From: JACTMZ01 sp044359955
GTDB taxonomy: Bacteria > Verrucomicrobiota > Verrucomicrobiia > Chthoniobacterales > JACTMZ01
DNA length: 64,000 bases
Reading direction: 5' to 3'
NCBI GenBank assembly: GCA_044359955.1
Contig: JBIKLF010000004.1
Span: forward strand, 76,820 to 140,819
Below are positions 55,397-63,617 of the stretch, in pieces. The notes beneath the pieces were generated by a model, which saw nothing but the letters and a program-made list of their open reading frames with translations, was not told where the DNA came from and ran no database searches. Both the position numbers and the translations under genes were made by a program. How positions within the stretch are numbered: the first letter of the stretch is position 1; the number at the start of each line of letters is the position of its first letter.

Positions 55397-58108
55397 ATGG
55401 GCTCGGACTACAAAAAGACACTTAACCTGCCGCAGACGGATTTCCCGATGAAGGCCGGGCTCACCACCCGCGAACCGCAGCAACTTGCCGCCTGGGAGAA
55501 AGAAAACATCTACGGCCGCATCCAAGAATCCCGCCAGGACGCTCCCGCTTTCATCCTCCACGACGGCCCGCCCTTCGCCAACGGCGACGTCCACATGGGC
55601 ACCGCCCTCAACAAGATCCTCAAAGACCTCGTCGTCAAATCGAAGACCATGGCCGGCTTCCGCGCGCCCTTCATCCCCGGCTGGGACTGCCACGGACTCC
55701 CCATCGAATTCAAAGTGGTTAAAGAAAAAGCCGGCCTCACCCCGGTGGAAATCCGCCAACGCTCCGAAGCCTACGCCCGCAAATACATCGACCTCCAGCG
55801 CCAGCAATTCCGCCGCCTCGGCGTCTTCGGCGACTGGGAGCATCCCTACCTCACCCTCGACCCGTCCTACGAAGCCGACATCCTCCGCGCCTTCGCCGTC
55901 TTCGTTGAAAAAAATCTCGTCTACCGCAGCAAACGCCCCGTCCTCTGGTCCTACGGCGCCCAAACCGCCCTGGCCGAAGCCGAGGTCGAATACCAAGACA
56001 AAGAATCCCCCGCCATCCACGTCGCGTTCGATGTCGCCGAAAGCCCAGTGCTCCCCGCCAATTCTGCCGTGGTCATCTGGACCACCACGCCCTGGACCCT
56101 TCCGGCCAACCTCGCCATCGCCGTCAGTCCGAAACATTCCTACACCGCACAGAACTTCACCAAGGACGGAGAAACCCGCACCCTCGTTCTCGCCACCGAA
56201 CGCGTCGCGACTTTCAGCGCCGAAACCGGATGGCAACCGCAAGGCGAACCGCAAACATTTTCCGGCGCCGCCCTCGAAGGCACCATCACGCGTCATCCTT
56301 TCCTCGACCGTCCCGCGCCGGTCTTCACCGCCGACTTCGTCACCATGGACACCGGCACCGGCTGCGTCCACATCGCGCCGGGCCACGGTGCGGACGACTT
56401 CCAACTCGGCAAAGCCCGCGGCCTCGACATCCTCTGCCCCGTCGATGACCTCGGCCGCTTCACCGACGAATGCGGCGTCGATGCGTGGATCGGCAAACCT
56501 GTCTTCGAAGCCAACCCGCTCGTCGTCGAGCACGTGAAGTCGAAAGGCGCCCTCCTCGGCGTCATCCCCTACCAGCACTCCTATCCCCACTGCTGGCGCT
56601 CGAAGACGCCGATCATCTTCCGCGCGGTCGAACAATTCTTCATCCGCATCGACGCCCTCCGCGCCGACGCCCTCAAAGCGATCAACGCCACCAAGTGGAT
56701 CCCCGACTGGGGACTCAAGCGCATCACCGGCACGGTCGAGTCCCGTCCCGACTGGTGCATCAGCCGCCAACGCAGTTGGGGTGTGCCGCTCCCCGTTTTC
56801 TACACCCCAGACGGCGAACCCCTCCTCGACGCCAACCTCGTCCGCCGCGTTGCTGACCTCGTCGAAAAGCGCGGCACCAACGCGTGGTTCGAAATGTCCG
56901 ACGCCGAACTCGCCGCCATGTTCGGACTCCCCACCGGCACGACCAAAGGCCACGACACCATCGACGTCTGGATCGATTCCGGGGTCAGCCATCAAGCCGT
57001 CCTCCGCCGCCGCCCCGAACTCGCCTACCCCGCCGACCTCTACCTCGAAGCGACCGATCAACACCGCGGCTGGTTCCAATCCTCGCTCATGACCGCCATC
57101 GGCATTGAAGGCGGCTCACCCTACAAGACCTGCCTCACCCACGGCTTCGTCGTCGACGTCGACACGCGCGAAAAAATTTCCAAGTCCGCGCAGGGCGGTT
57201 ACACCAAGCCGACCGAAGCCATGCACTTCGTCGAAAAATCCGGCGCCGATCTCGTCCGGCTTTGGGTCAGCAGCGTCAACTTCACCGACGACGTCCCGTT
57301 CTCCGAGGAAATGTTCAACCGCCTCGGCGACGCCTACCGCCGCATTCGCAACACCCTGCGTATCCTTCTCGGCAACCTTCACGACTATGACGCAGCGGCC
57401 CCGACCGAACCCACCGCGATCGACCGCTGGATTCTCGCCCGCCTCGCCGAAGTGGAAAACACCTGCAGCGATGCCTATGAAAAATTCGAATTCCACCGCG
57501 TTTACCACGCCCTCAATCAATTCTGCGCCGTCGACCTGAGCAGCCTCTACGTCGACATCACCAAAGACCGGATGTATTGCGACGCCGCGAACAGCGGACG
57601 CCGCCGCGCCACCCAGGCCGCCATGCACGAGATCCTCTCGTCCCTCGCCCGCCTGCTCGCTCCCATCCTCGCCTTCACCGCCGAAGAAACATGGGGCTAC
57701 TTCCGCCCCGGCGAATCCGTCCACACCCAACTCTTCCCGCCGCAACGCACCCCCGACCCCGCCGCCCTCGCCGAAGGCGACCGACTTCTCCAACTCCGCA
57801 GCATCGTCTCGCAAGCCCTCGAAAAAGCCCGCGCCGAAAAAGTCATCACCAACAACCTCGAAGCCACCGTCACCCTGCACCTCGCCGACCCCGCCGAGTT
57901 GCCGCGCTGGTCCTCCCGCCTGACCGAGCTCGAAGAATTCCTCATCCTCAGCGAACTCAAACTCGAACCCGGCGCCGAAGACACCGCCACCATCACCAAA
58001 ACCAGCGCCCCCAAATGCGAACGCTGCTGGCGCCACCGCCCGTCCATCGGCCAATCCCCATCCCACCCCACCCTCTGCGACCGCTGCGCCGCAGCGGTGC
58101 CTTTGTAG
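55397..58108 (+). CDS. ileS: isoleucyl-tRNA synthetase
   Basis: A 903-residue class I synthetase. The HIGH region is FANGDVHMGTALNKILKDLV (HMGT), KMSKS is KISKS in REKISKSAQGGY, the editing domain has WTTTPWTLPANLAIAV and GCVHIAPGHGADDF, and the C-terminal zinc-binding motif is CERCWRHRPSI plus CDRC. The start ATG 55397 follows a 199-base gap without other features. lspA follows after 68 bases, a common ileS-lspA arrangement. Confidence 0.96.
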   Translation: MGSDYKKTLNLPQTDFPMKAGLTTREPQQLAAWEKENIYGRIQESRQDAPAFILHDGPPFANGDVHMGTALNKILKDLVVKSKTMAGFRAPFIPGWDCHGLPIEFKVVKEKAGLTPVEIRQRSEAYARKYIDLQRQQFRRLGVFGDWEHPYLTLDPSYEADILRAFAVFVEKNLVYRSKRPVLWSYGAQTALAEAEVEYQDKESPAIHVAFDVAESPVLPANSAVVIWTTTPWTLPANLAIAVSPKHSYTAQNFTKDGETRTLVLATERVATFSAETGWQPQGEPQTFSGAALEGTITRHPFLDRPAPVFTADFVTMDTGTGCVHIAPGHGADDFQLGKARGLDILCPVDDLGRFTDECGVDAWIGKPVFEANPLVVEHVKSKGALLGVIPYQHSYPHCWRSKTPIIFRAVEQFFIRIDALRADALKAINATKWIPDWGLKRITGTVESRPDWCISRQRSWGVPLPVFYTPDGEPLLDANLVRRVADLVEKRGTNAWFEMSDAELAAMFGLPTGTTKGHDTIDVWIDSGVSHQAVLRRRPELAYPADLYLEATDQHRGWFQSSLMTAIGIEGGSPYKTCLTHGFVVDVDTREKISKSAQGGYTKPTEAMHFVEKSGADLVRLWVSSVNFTDDVPFSEEMFNRLGDAYRRIRNTLRILLGNLHDYDAAAPTEPTAIDRWILARLAEVENTCSDAYEKFEFHRVYHALNQFCAVDLSSLYVDITKDRMYCDAANSGRRRATQAAMHEILSSLARLLAPILAFTAEETWGYFRPGESVHTQLFPPQRTPDPAALAEGDRLLQLRSIVSQALEKARAEKVITNNLEATVTLHLADPAELPRWSSRLTELEEFLILSELKLEPGAEDTATITKTSAPKCERCWRHRPSIGQSPSHPTLCDRCAAAVPL

Positions 58109-58138
58109 CGGCCCCAGGGACACCGCCGCGACATTCCA

Positions 58139-58164
58139 TTCATCCTTCATCCTTCATCCTTCAT
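58139..58164 (+). repeat. short tandem repeat TTCATCC
   Basis: Three perfect TTCATCC units (58139-58159) plus a partial fourth, in the ileS-lspA spacer just upstream of the lspA start. Copy number could vary by slippage. Confidence 0.7.
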
Positions 58165-58176
58165 ACCTAATACTTA

Positions 58177-58644
58177 ATGCCCCCCCTCCGCCTCCTCTTC
58201 CTAGTCACCATCCCCCTCTACGCCCTCGACCAACTGACCAAGTGGGCGACCCTCGCCTACATCCCCCTGCACCACGAAATCCCCATCATCCCGGGATTCT
58301 TCAATTTGGTCCACGTGACCAACACCGGTTCCGCCTTCGGACTCATGCGCGGCTGGTTCAATTTCCACGTCGTCTTCGGCACCATCATGGCCGTCGTCAT
58401 GTTCGTCCTGCTCTTCCGTAAATCCACCGACCAACTCACCCGCTTCGCCAGCGCCCTCATCCTCTCCGGCATCTTCGGCAACGTCACCGACCGCATCATC
58501 CACGGACACGTCATCGACTTCCTCGACTTCTATGCCGGCCGCCATCACTGGCCCGCCTTCAACATCGCCGACTCCGCCATCGTCATCGCCGTCGCCCTCT
58601 TCCTCTGGGCCTCATTCAGACCGCCAGCGAAGCCAAAGGCCTAA
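58177..58644 (+). CDS. lspA: lipoprotein signal peptidase
   Basis: Aspartic protease that removes lipoprotein signal peptides. The 155-residue protein has four membrane helices and the catalytic Asp motifs GNVTDRIIHGHVIDFLDF and FNIADSAIVI; NTGSAFGL is also conserved. It serves the several lipoproteins in this window. The ATG at 58177 has no strong ribosome binding site; the upstream spacer is a short tandem repeat. Confidence 0.95.
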   Translation: MPPLRLLFLVTIPLYALDQLTKWATLAYIPLHHEIPIIPGFFNLVHVTNTGSAFGLMRGWFNFHVVFGTIMAVVMFVLLFRKSTDQLTRFASALILSGIFGNVTDRIIHGHVIDFLDFYAGRHHWPAFNIADSAIVIAVALFLWASFRPPAKPKA

Positions 58645-58719
58645 CCCCACCTTCGCTGTCTCTATCTCATTAGAAGCGAGCGGCTCAGGCATCGACCGGC
58701 GAAATAGTTTCGAAAGTCC

Positions 58720-58748
58720 TTGACCTCAGTGCGCGGCATTCATAGATT
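58720..58748 (+). promoter_or_regulatory. promoter of the initiator tRNA gene
   Basis: TTGACC (58720-58725) and TAGATT (58743-58748) are 17 bases apart, a near-consensus sigma-70 promoter, with the tRNA starting 12 bases after the -10 element. Confidence 0.7.
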
Positions 58749-58759
58749 GCCGTTTTAAT

Positions 58760-58832
<73 letters not shown>

Positions 58833-58836
<4 letters not shown>

Positions 58837-58865
58837 CTTCTTCCCCAGTGGTTTATGCGGTTTTT
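58833..58865 (+). terminator. possible tRNA terminator
   Basis: ACCACT (58833-58838, within the CCA end) can pair with AGTGGT (58847-58852), followed by a T-rich tract ending in TTTTT. Only six pairs. Confidence 0.4.
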
Positions 58866-58991
58866 AGCTCCATCCTCTCTTGGTCATTTCGTCAGGGATG
58901 ACAAAATCGTGACAAATTCGCATCTAAAGCTGCTCGGTGCGAATCCTTTGCCGCAACCCTCCATGACCGAATCTCGGGCTTATTATTGCCG

Positions 58992-59471
58992 TCAAGCTGC
59001 GGCTTGGGAGATTGGAGGCAGGATCGCAAACCACGCATCGGCCTGCTCCTCGGTAGCCAGCTCGCGGTAGTGCCGGAAGATGATGCCCGGTGAATTTCCC
59101 GCCTCAAGGGACACTTCGTTGGCGTTCTTGATCTTGGCGATGCGGTAGCTGATGAACGAGTGGCGCAGCACGTTGTGCGGCCACGCGATGCCCAGTCGCC
59201 GTGAAAGATCTGTCACCTTCCGGTAAGTTTCCGCACTTGGCACGACCAAGCCATGTCCCACCTGCGGCAGCAACCAAGCGCGCAGATTTTCGCTGATCGG
59301 CACGATGCGTCGCGAAGCCGTCTTGGCTTGGCCCGCACGGATCGTGATGAGCCGGCGTTGGAGATCAACCGCACTCCAGTCAATGCGTGTGATTTCCGCC
59401 GCGCGCAAACCGGCAAAGGCACCAAGCACGATGGCACTACCACCAATGTGTGGACATTGTGTGTCTGCCAT
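58992..59471 (-). pseudogene. tyrosine recombinase (integrase), catalytic-domain remnant
   Basis: A 159-residue ORF covering only the C-terminal catalytic domain of a phage-type integrase. The active-site residues are present: Arg in GAFAGLRAAEITRIDW, Lys in KTASRRIVPIS, HxxR in PHNVLRHSFISY, and Tyr in AGNSPGIIFRHYREL. The N-terminal core-binding domain (about 150-200 residues) is missing, and the DNA past 59471 belongs to a divergent toxin-antitoxin operon. It points at the initiator tRNA 155 bases away, the classical position of an integrase beside its attachment site. Probably an inactive relic. Confidence 0.85.
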
Positions 59472-59494
59472 GCTTTATTCCTAACATGTCCACA
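59449..59494 (+). promoter_or_regulatory. promoter with inverted-repeat operator for the tacAT-like pair
   Basis: TGTGGACAT (59449-59457) and ATGTCCACA (59486-59494) are perfect nine-base inverted repeats. TGGACA (59451-59456) and TTTATT (59474-59479), 17 apart, form a promoter whose start would fall at about 59486, the antitoxin ATG. The left arm covers the -35 and the right arm the start, fitting autorepression by the antitoxin. Confidence 0.55.
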
Positions 59495-59764
59495 GCCACC
59501 GCATCGGCGCGTATCGACCTGCGCCTCGACCGCCACAAAAAGAGCGTCGTCGCCCGCGCCGCCGAATTGGCCGGCGTGAACATCACACAGTTCATCATGG
59601 ACCGGGTCTTCCCAGACGCCGAACGGATCGTGCTGGAGAACAATCGCATCCGACTCTCCGGCCGGGACTGGACAAAGTTTTGCGCGCGCTTGGATGCTCC
59701 GCCCAAAAAGCTGCCCGAACTTCGCAAGCTTCTCCGGGAGCCGAGCCTCTTCAAAAAGGCCTAG
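59486..59764 (+). CDS. DUF1778 (TacA-like) antitoxin
   Basis: A 92-residue antitoxin of the GNAT-RHH type. The N-terminal ribbon-helix-helix (SARIDLRLDRHKKSVVARAA, then ITQFIMDRVF) binds DNA, and the C-terminal part (LSGRDWTKFCARLDAPPKKL) wraps the toxin. The start is the ATG at 59486; the frame is open to 59450, but that includes the operator. The toxin gene starts three bases after its stop. Confidence 0.9.
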   Translation: MSTATASARIDLRLDRHKKSVVARAAELAGVNITQFIMDRVFPDAERIVLENNRIRLSGRDWTKFCARLDAPPKKLPELRKLLREPSLFKKA

Positions 59765-59767
59765 GCA

Positions 59768-60274
59768 GTGGAGTTCTTCGAGCCACGGCCTCTGCGGGTG
59801 GATGACGCGGTCGCCGCGTTTGACTGCGGCAGCGCTCAACTAAACCGTTTTCTCGAGCGGTTCGCTTGGCAGGGCCAGCAGGGCCAGAGCGCGAGAACTT
59901 ACGTGACGGTCTCAGACTCCGGCGAGGTAGCCGGCTACTACACCCTCGCCTACGGTTCGGTCGAACACGCCGACGCCCCCGAACGCACGAGGAAAGGTTT
60001 GGCCAAACACCCGGTCCCCGTGATGGTTTTGGCCCGCCTCGCCGTAGCGCACAAGTTCCAAGGGCGCGGAATAGGCAAGCACTTGCTTCGCGACGCTTTG
60101 CTGCGCACGCTCCAAGCCGCCGACATCGCCGGTTTGCGCGCCGTCGTCGTTCACGCCAAGGACGAGGGGGCCAGGCGCTTCTACGAGAAATACCGCTTCG
60201 AGCCTTTCCCCGGAGATCCGCAGAAGCTGGCCCTTTTGCTCAAAGACCTGCGCGCCATTGTGACAACCACGTGA
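59768..60274 (+). CDS. GNAT-family (TacT-like) toxin
   Basis: A 168-residue acetyltransferase of the kind that acetylates charged aminoacyl-tRNA. Motif A with the acetyl-CoA loop is LARLAVAHKFQGRGIGKHLL (QGRGIG); the catalytic Tyr position is in RRFYEKYRFEPFP. The start is GTG 59768, three bases behind the antitoxin stop. Family context (DUF1778 plus GNAT) supports a type II toxin-antitoxin module. Confidence 0.9.
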   Translation: MEFFEPRPLRVDDAVAAFDCGSAQLNRFLERFAWQGQQGQSARTYVTVSDSGEVAGYYTLAYGSVEHADAPERTRKGLAKHPVPVMVLARLAVAHKFQGRGIGKHLLRDALLRTLQAADIAGLRAVVVHAKDEGARRFYEKYRFEPFPGDPQKLALLLKDLRAIVTTT

Positions 60275-60298
60275 GCGGCGGCAGCAGATCGTCGGCTC

Positions 60299-60895
60299 TC
60301 ACGTGTCGCCCAAGTGATCAAAGAGGCCTTGCTCCAGTGGCACCAGCGCTGCCTGCTCGGCCTTGAAGAAGTCCGCCTTGGTCTTACCCATCGACTTGCT
60401 GCGGCGCGTGTGGCAATCGAAGGCATAGTCGGGAACCGCCACGTATTCCGGCGCGCTCCGCAGTTCATCGGCCAGCGTATCCGGATCAATGCCGCGCATT
60501 TCGTCGTAAACGAAGTTCTGCAAGTGGTCGGCATCGCGGCTCTTCTTGGCCGCGCAAAGCAAGATCACCGCCTTGGAAATGAAGATGCGGCCACGGGCAC
60601 GGCGACCGGAGAGGTTTGCATTAATCATCGCGTACGACTCATGCAGCGCTTTGACCTCCTTGGTGATGATGCCCCAGCAGTCCTCGGCGGACACGGTGAG
60701 GAGCCGCTTCCACACGTAGTGGCCAAAGCCGCTGGCCCAAAGCTCCAAGGCCCAGTAACCAGCGTATGAGGTTTCCCCGCGCCGGATCGCCTTTTGCATG
60801 GCCGAGCTGACCTCGCCGAAGTCGTAGCCTCTGATCGTTCTAAGTCTCATACCGCGCCCCGTGAGTCCCAACATGTCGGGTGTGAATGTTTGCAT
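60299..60895 (-). CDS. stand-alone RarA/MgsA C-terminal-like protein
   Basis: A 198-residue protein resembling the C-terminal half of the RarA (MgsA) clamp-loader-like AAA ATPase, without its ATPase domain. The comparable blocks are YDFGEVSSAMQKAIRRG, GYWALELWASGFGHYVWKRL, and IFISKAVILLCAAKKSRDAD. The C-terminus ends DCHTRRSKSMGKTKADFF. Such proteins occur in phages and genomic islands; their role is not known. The start ATG 60895 is uncertain (ATG 60850 is in frame). Its 3' end faces the toxin gene across 24 bases. Confidence 0.65.
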   Translation of the reverse strand: MQTFTPDMLGLTGRGMRLRTIRGYDFGEVSSAMQKAIRRGETSYAGYWALELWASGFGHYVWKRLLTVSAEDCWGIITKEVKALHESYAMINANLSGRRARGRIFISKAVILLCAAKKSRDADHLQNFVYDEMRGIDPDTLADELRSAPEYVAVPDYAFDCHTRRSKSMGKTKADFFKAEQAALVPLEQGLFDHLGDT

Positions 60896-61023
60896 CCCCT
60901 TTGGCCTCTCGCAGGAGACGCACGGAATCCATCAGTTTTTGGCACCATTTTTCGCATCTCAAAAGGGTATCGCGCTGGAGGCACAGGACCTAATTTCCTT
61001 GGGGGTGCATTAGGGGTGCGTCC

Positions 61024-61054
61024 TTGACTAAGCGATGCGTGCATCGCGTAGTAA
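61024..61054 (+). promoter_or_regulatory. promoter with palindromic operator for the XRE regulator
   Basis: TTGACT (61024-61029) is followed by a perfect palindrome GCGATGC-GT-GCATCGC (61032-61047) and a weak -10 (TAGTAA, 61049-61054). The palindrome sits between -35 and -10, a classical repressor site. Confidence 0.5.
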
Positions 61055-61286
61055 CACCGTGACCCGAAAACAATTTGCGAAGCTGCTCAAGGACTACCGC
61101 GAGAGACGCAGGTTCACGCAGGAAGACGCAGCCAAGCACATGGGGGTTTCCGTGCGCACGCTGCAAAATTGGGAAATCGCGAGGAACATGCCAAGAGGAT
61201 TTGGGCTCATAGCACTGGTCAAAGCATTAGAGAAAAAGAAGTTTGCAGCCGAAAAAGGGCAGCCGAAAAAGGGGTCAGGCCTATAA
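61035..61286 (+). CDS. XRE-family HTH regulator, small
   Basis: An 83-residue protein with a Cro/C1-type HTH: FAKLLKDYRERRRFTQEDAA, KHMGVSVRTLQNWEIARNMP. The ATG at 61035 lies inside the putative operator, so the GTG at 61059 (75 residues) may be the true start; it would give a leaderless mRNA. The last codons and stop (KKGSGL then stop) are formed by the AAAGGGGTCAGGCCTAT repeat, implying that the repeat inserted at or replaced the original 3' end. Confidence 0.82.
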   Translation: MRASRSNTVTRKQFAKLLKDYRERRRFTQEDAAKHMGVSVRTLQNWEIARNMPRGFGLIALVKALEKKKFAAEKGQPKKGSGL

Positions 61287-61293
61287 TTTAAAT
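61267..61293 (+). repeat. AAAGGGGTCAGGCCTAT element, copy 1
   Basis: Consensus AAAGGGGTCAGGCCTAT plus (A/C)ATTTAA. Copy 1 overlaps the end of the XRE gene; copies 2 and 3 are at 61351 and 63858, all in the same orientation. Confidence 0.8.
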
Positions 61294-61350
61294 GCCGTTG
61301 ATGAGATGGCAGACCCTGCTTGGGTGGCCCATGTTGAGCACTTCGCCAAG

Positions 61351-61377
61351 CCAAAGGGGTCAGGCCTATCATTTAAA
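61351..61377 (+). repeat. AAAGGGGTCAGGCCTAT element, copy 2
   Basis: Second copy, 57 bases after copy 1. The piece between them reads as protein-like (DEMADPAWVAHVEHFAKPKG) into the repeat, perhaps the eroded end of a gene. Confidence 0.8.
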
Positions 61378-61463
61378 CATTCCCAATTCCTCTCGCGCAG
61401 TCAGACCACCCTGAATGTCACGCCGCTGGGCGGCGGAGGCTGCTGGCTCAATAGGTTCAAAAA

Positions 61464-62303
61464 TCAGCATTCGGCACTTCCCCGCCACGCGCTCTCCCTC
61501 CACGAACGCGGCGAAAGGCCGAAATACTTTTTGAAGAGCTTGGAGAACTGAAAGAGGTCCGCGTAGCCCACCAGCTCCGCGACCTCCCCCACCGTGCGGT
61601 TCCGATCCTGCAACAGATCCGCCGCCCGGTGCATCCGATGGCGGATCAAAAACTCCACCGGAGCGAGACCGAAGTGGCTGCGGAACAGGGCGCCGAAATG
61701 GGATGGCGAATAGCCGGCGAGGCGCGCCAGGGCGTCCAGCCGCAACTTGCCGGCGTAGCCCTGCTCGATCGTGCGCCGCGCGCCGAGCAGGCCCTCCGGC
61801 GGAGCCGCCGCCGGCCTGACAGCCGACGAGACCCAACGGGCGAAATCCGCAAAAAAATTTTCCAGCAGGTTCGCCGCAATGCGCGCGTGCGGGACGGGAG
61901 AGATCAATTCCTCGTAAAGGGCCGTGAAGTGGCGCTCCACCAAGTCGGGGCGGGTGAACCGGATCACCCTGTTGCGCGGGATCCGGTGCGTCCGCAGACC
62001 GCGCGCCGGCCGGGTTCCGTCGCAGTGAATCCAGGTATGGACAAAACGGTCCGACCGGTTCCCGTAATACTGACGGTGCCCCGGCGTCCACGCCACGAAG
62101 CATGGCTCCTCGAAAAACGCGCTCTCGCGGCGCGTGATCCCGACTTCCGTGCTCCCGTGAAAGAACATCAGCAGGAAATCCCCGCTGCCCCGCGGGCGGT
62201 CGATGAGGCACGGCTCCATCCGCTCGCGAAGACCCACGCCCCGGATGGTGAGATCGGCGGAACAAACCGGCGGCCTGCTGAAAAAATGCTTGATCCCCTT
62301 CAT
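61464..62303 (-). CDS. AraC-family transcriptional regulator
   Basis: A 279-residue regulator with an N-terminal cupin-like ligand domain (DFLLMFFHGSTEVGITRRES; FVAWTPGHRQYYGNRSDRF) and a C-terminal double HTH (DALARLAGYSPSHFGALFRS; VGEVAELVGYADLFQFSKLF, then KKYFGLSPRSWR). It is divergent from the GH172 gene across 177 bases and is probably its activator, with a sugar ligand. Confidence 0.9.
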   Translation of the reverse strand: MKGIKHFFSRPPVCSADLTIRGVGLRERMEPCLIDRPRGSGDFLLMFFHGSTEVGITRRESAFFEEPCFVAWTPGHRQYYGNRSDRFVHTWIHCDGTRPARGLRTHRIPRNRVIRFTRPDLVERHFTALYEELISPVPHARIAANLLENFFADFARWVSSAVRPAAAPPEGLLGARRTIEQGYAGKLRLDALARLAGYSPSHFGALFRSHFGLAPVEFLIRHRMHRAADLLQDRNRTVGEVAELVGYADLFQFSKLFKKYFGLSPRSWRESAWRGSAEC

Positions 62304-62480
62304 CCCCCACCACCTCCACCGTTCCCGGAAATCCGCTGCATCATAGCGCCCCGCAGAATTTCACCAATCGTCGAAAATGCCATGTTTTTCCGGACAACCG
62401 CCATTTTTTCCCGGGCCCTCTCCGCTAGAGTGACCGGGCATACGCACTCACTCACAATCACACCCCGAAAAAACACCATC

Positions 62481-63617
62481 ATGAAAACATCATTCAACGG
62501 ACTTGGTCTGAATCTCGGCAATCTCTCGCGCCTTTCTGCCGCGGAGACGCGCTCGATCTCGGCGGAAAACCCCACCGGCGCCCCGGGACAGGGCGGACGC
62601 CATGTGGATCCCGACCACGGCCCCTCGCGCGACCTCGGCACGGGCTGGAAGGTGCGGCCGGCCTGCAAGGTGGAGCCGGGAGAAACCCTCGTGCTCGCGG
62701 ACATCGACGGCCCCGGCGCCATCCAGCAGATCTGGATGACGCCCACCGGCAACTACCGCTTCTCGATCCTGCGCTTCTACTGGGACGGCGAGACGGCGCC
62801 GTCCGTCGAGGTCCCCATCGGCGACTTCTTCGCCAGCGCCTACACCGACTACAACACCTTCCGGCCTATCGACTCGCTGCCGGTCTGCGTCAATCCCGGC
62901 AACGCCTTCAACTGCTACTGGGAGATGCCGTTCCGCAAGCATTGCAAGATCACCTTGGAAAACATCGGCTTCGAGGCGATGAAGATCTACTACCAGATCA
63001 ACTACACGCTCACCGAGGTGCCGGACGACGCCGCCTACTTCCACGCCCAGTTCCGGCGCACCAATCCGCTGCCGTACAAGGAGGTCTATACGATCCTCGA
63101 CGGCGTACGCGGTCAGGGCCAATACGTCGGCACCTATATGGCCTGGCAGGTCAACAACAACGGCTGGTGGGGCGAGGGCGAGATCAAGTTCTACCTCGAC
63201 GGCGACCTGCCGGCCGGAGTGGTCGGCCGCCATGTCAAGGAGCGCGGCGGCGAATGTTACCCGACGATCTGCGGCACCGGCACCGAGGACTACTTCTGCG
63301 GCTCGTACAACTTCGAAGACAAGAGCACCAAGACCTATCGGGAATACAGCACGGCCTACGCCGGCGTGCCGCACGTGGTCCGTCCCGACGGCTGCTACCA
63401 AGCCAACACCCGCTTCAGCCTCTACCGCTGGCACATCATGGACCCGGTGCGCTTCAAGAAAGACCTGGGCGTCACCATCCAGTCGCTGGGCTGGCGCGCC
63501 GGCGGCCGCTACCTGCCGAACCAAGATGACATGGCCTCGACCGCTTTTTGGTATCAGACCGAGCCGCACGCCCCCTTCCCCGCCCTGCCGGACCGCGATC
63601 ATCTGGAGATCATCTGA
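62481..63617 (+). CDS. DUF2961 / GH172 glycoside hydrolase-like protein
   Basis: A 378-residue protein of the DUF2961 family, now GH172, whose characterised members act on fructofuranosides and arabinan. Blocks: TLVLADIDGPGAIQQIWMTP, IGDFFASAYTDYNTFRPI, NCYWEMPFRKHCKITLENI, and the hallmark ICGTGTEDYFCGSYNF with the likely catalytic Glu. There is no signal peptide, so it is cytoplasmic and would work on imported sugars. The ATG at 62481 is preceded by a long open frame that is not similar to the family. Confidence 0.88.
   Translation: MKTSFNGLGLNLGNLSRLSAAETRSISAENPTGAPGQGGRHVDPDHGPSRDLGTGWKVRPACKVEPGETLVLADIDGPGAIQQIWMTPTGNYRFSILRFYWDGETAPSVEVPIGDFFASAYTDYNTFRPIDSLPVCVNPGNAFNCYWEMPFRKHCKITLENIGFEAMKIYYQINYTLTEVPDDAAYFHAQFRRTNPLPYKEVYTILDGVRGQGQYVGTYMAWQVNNNGWWGEGEIKFYLDGDLPAGVVGRHVKERGGECYPTICGTGTEDYFCGSYNFEDKSTKTYREYSTAYAGVPHVVRPDGCYQANTRFSLYRWHIMDPVRFKKDLGVTIQSLGWRAGGRYLPNQDDMASTAFWYQTEPHAPFPALPDRDHLEII

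Noticed and set aside
55379..57079. 566-codon minus-strand ORF
   Set aside because: Antisense to ileS, rich in Gly, Val and Glu as expected from reversed GC-rich codons.
61243..61551. 102-codon ORF after the XRE gene
   Set aside because: It passes through two repeat copies and the antisense end of the AraC gene; at most a short eroded gene end.
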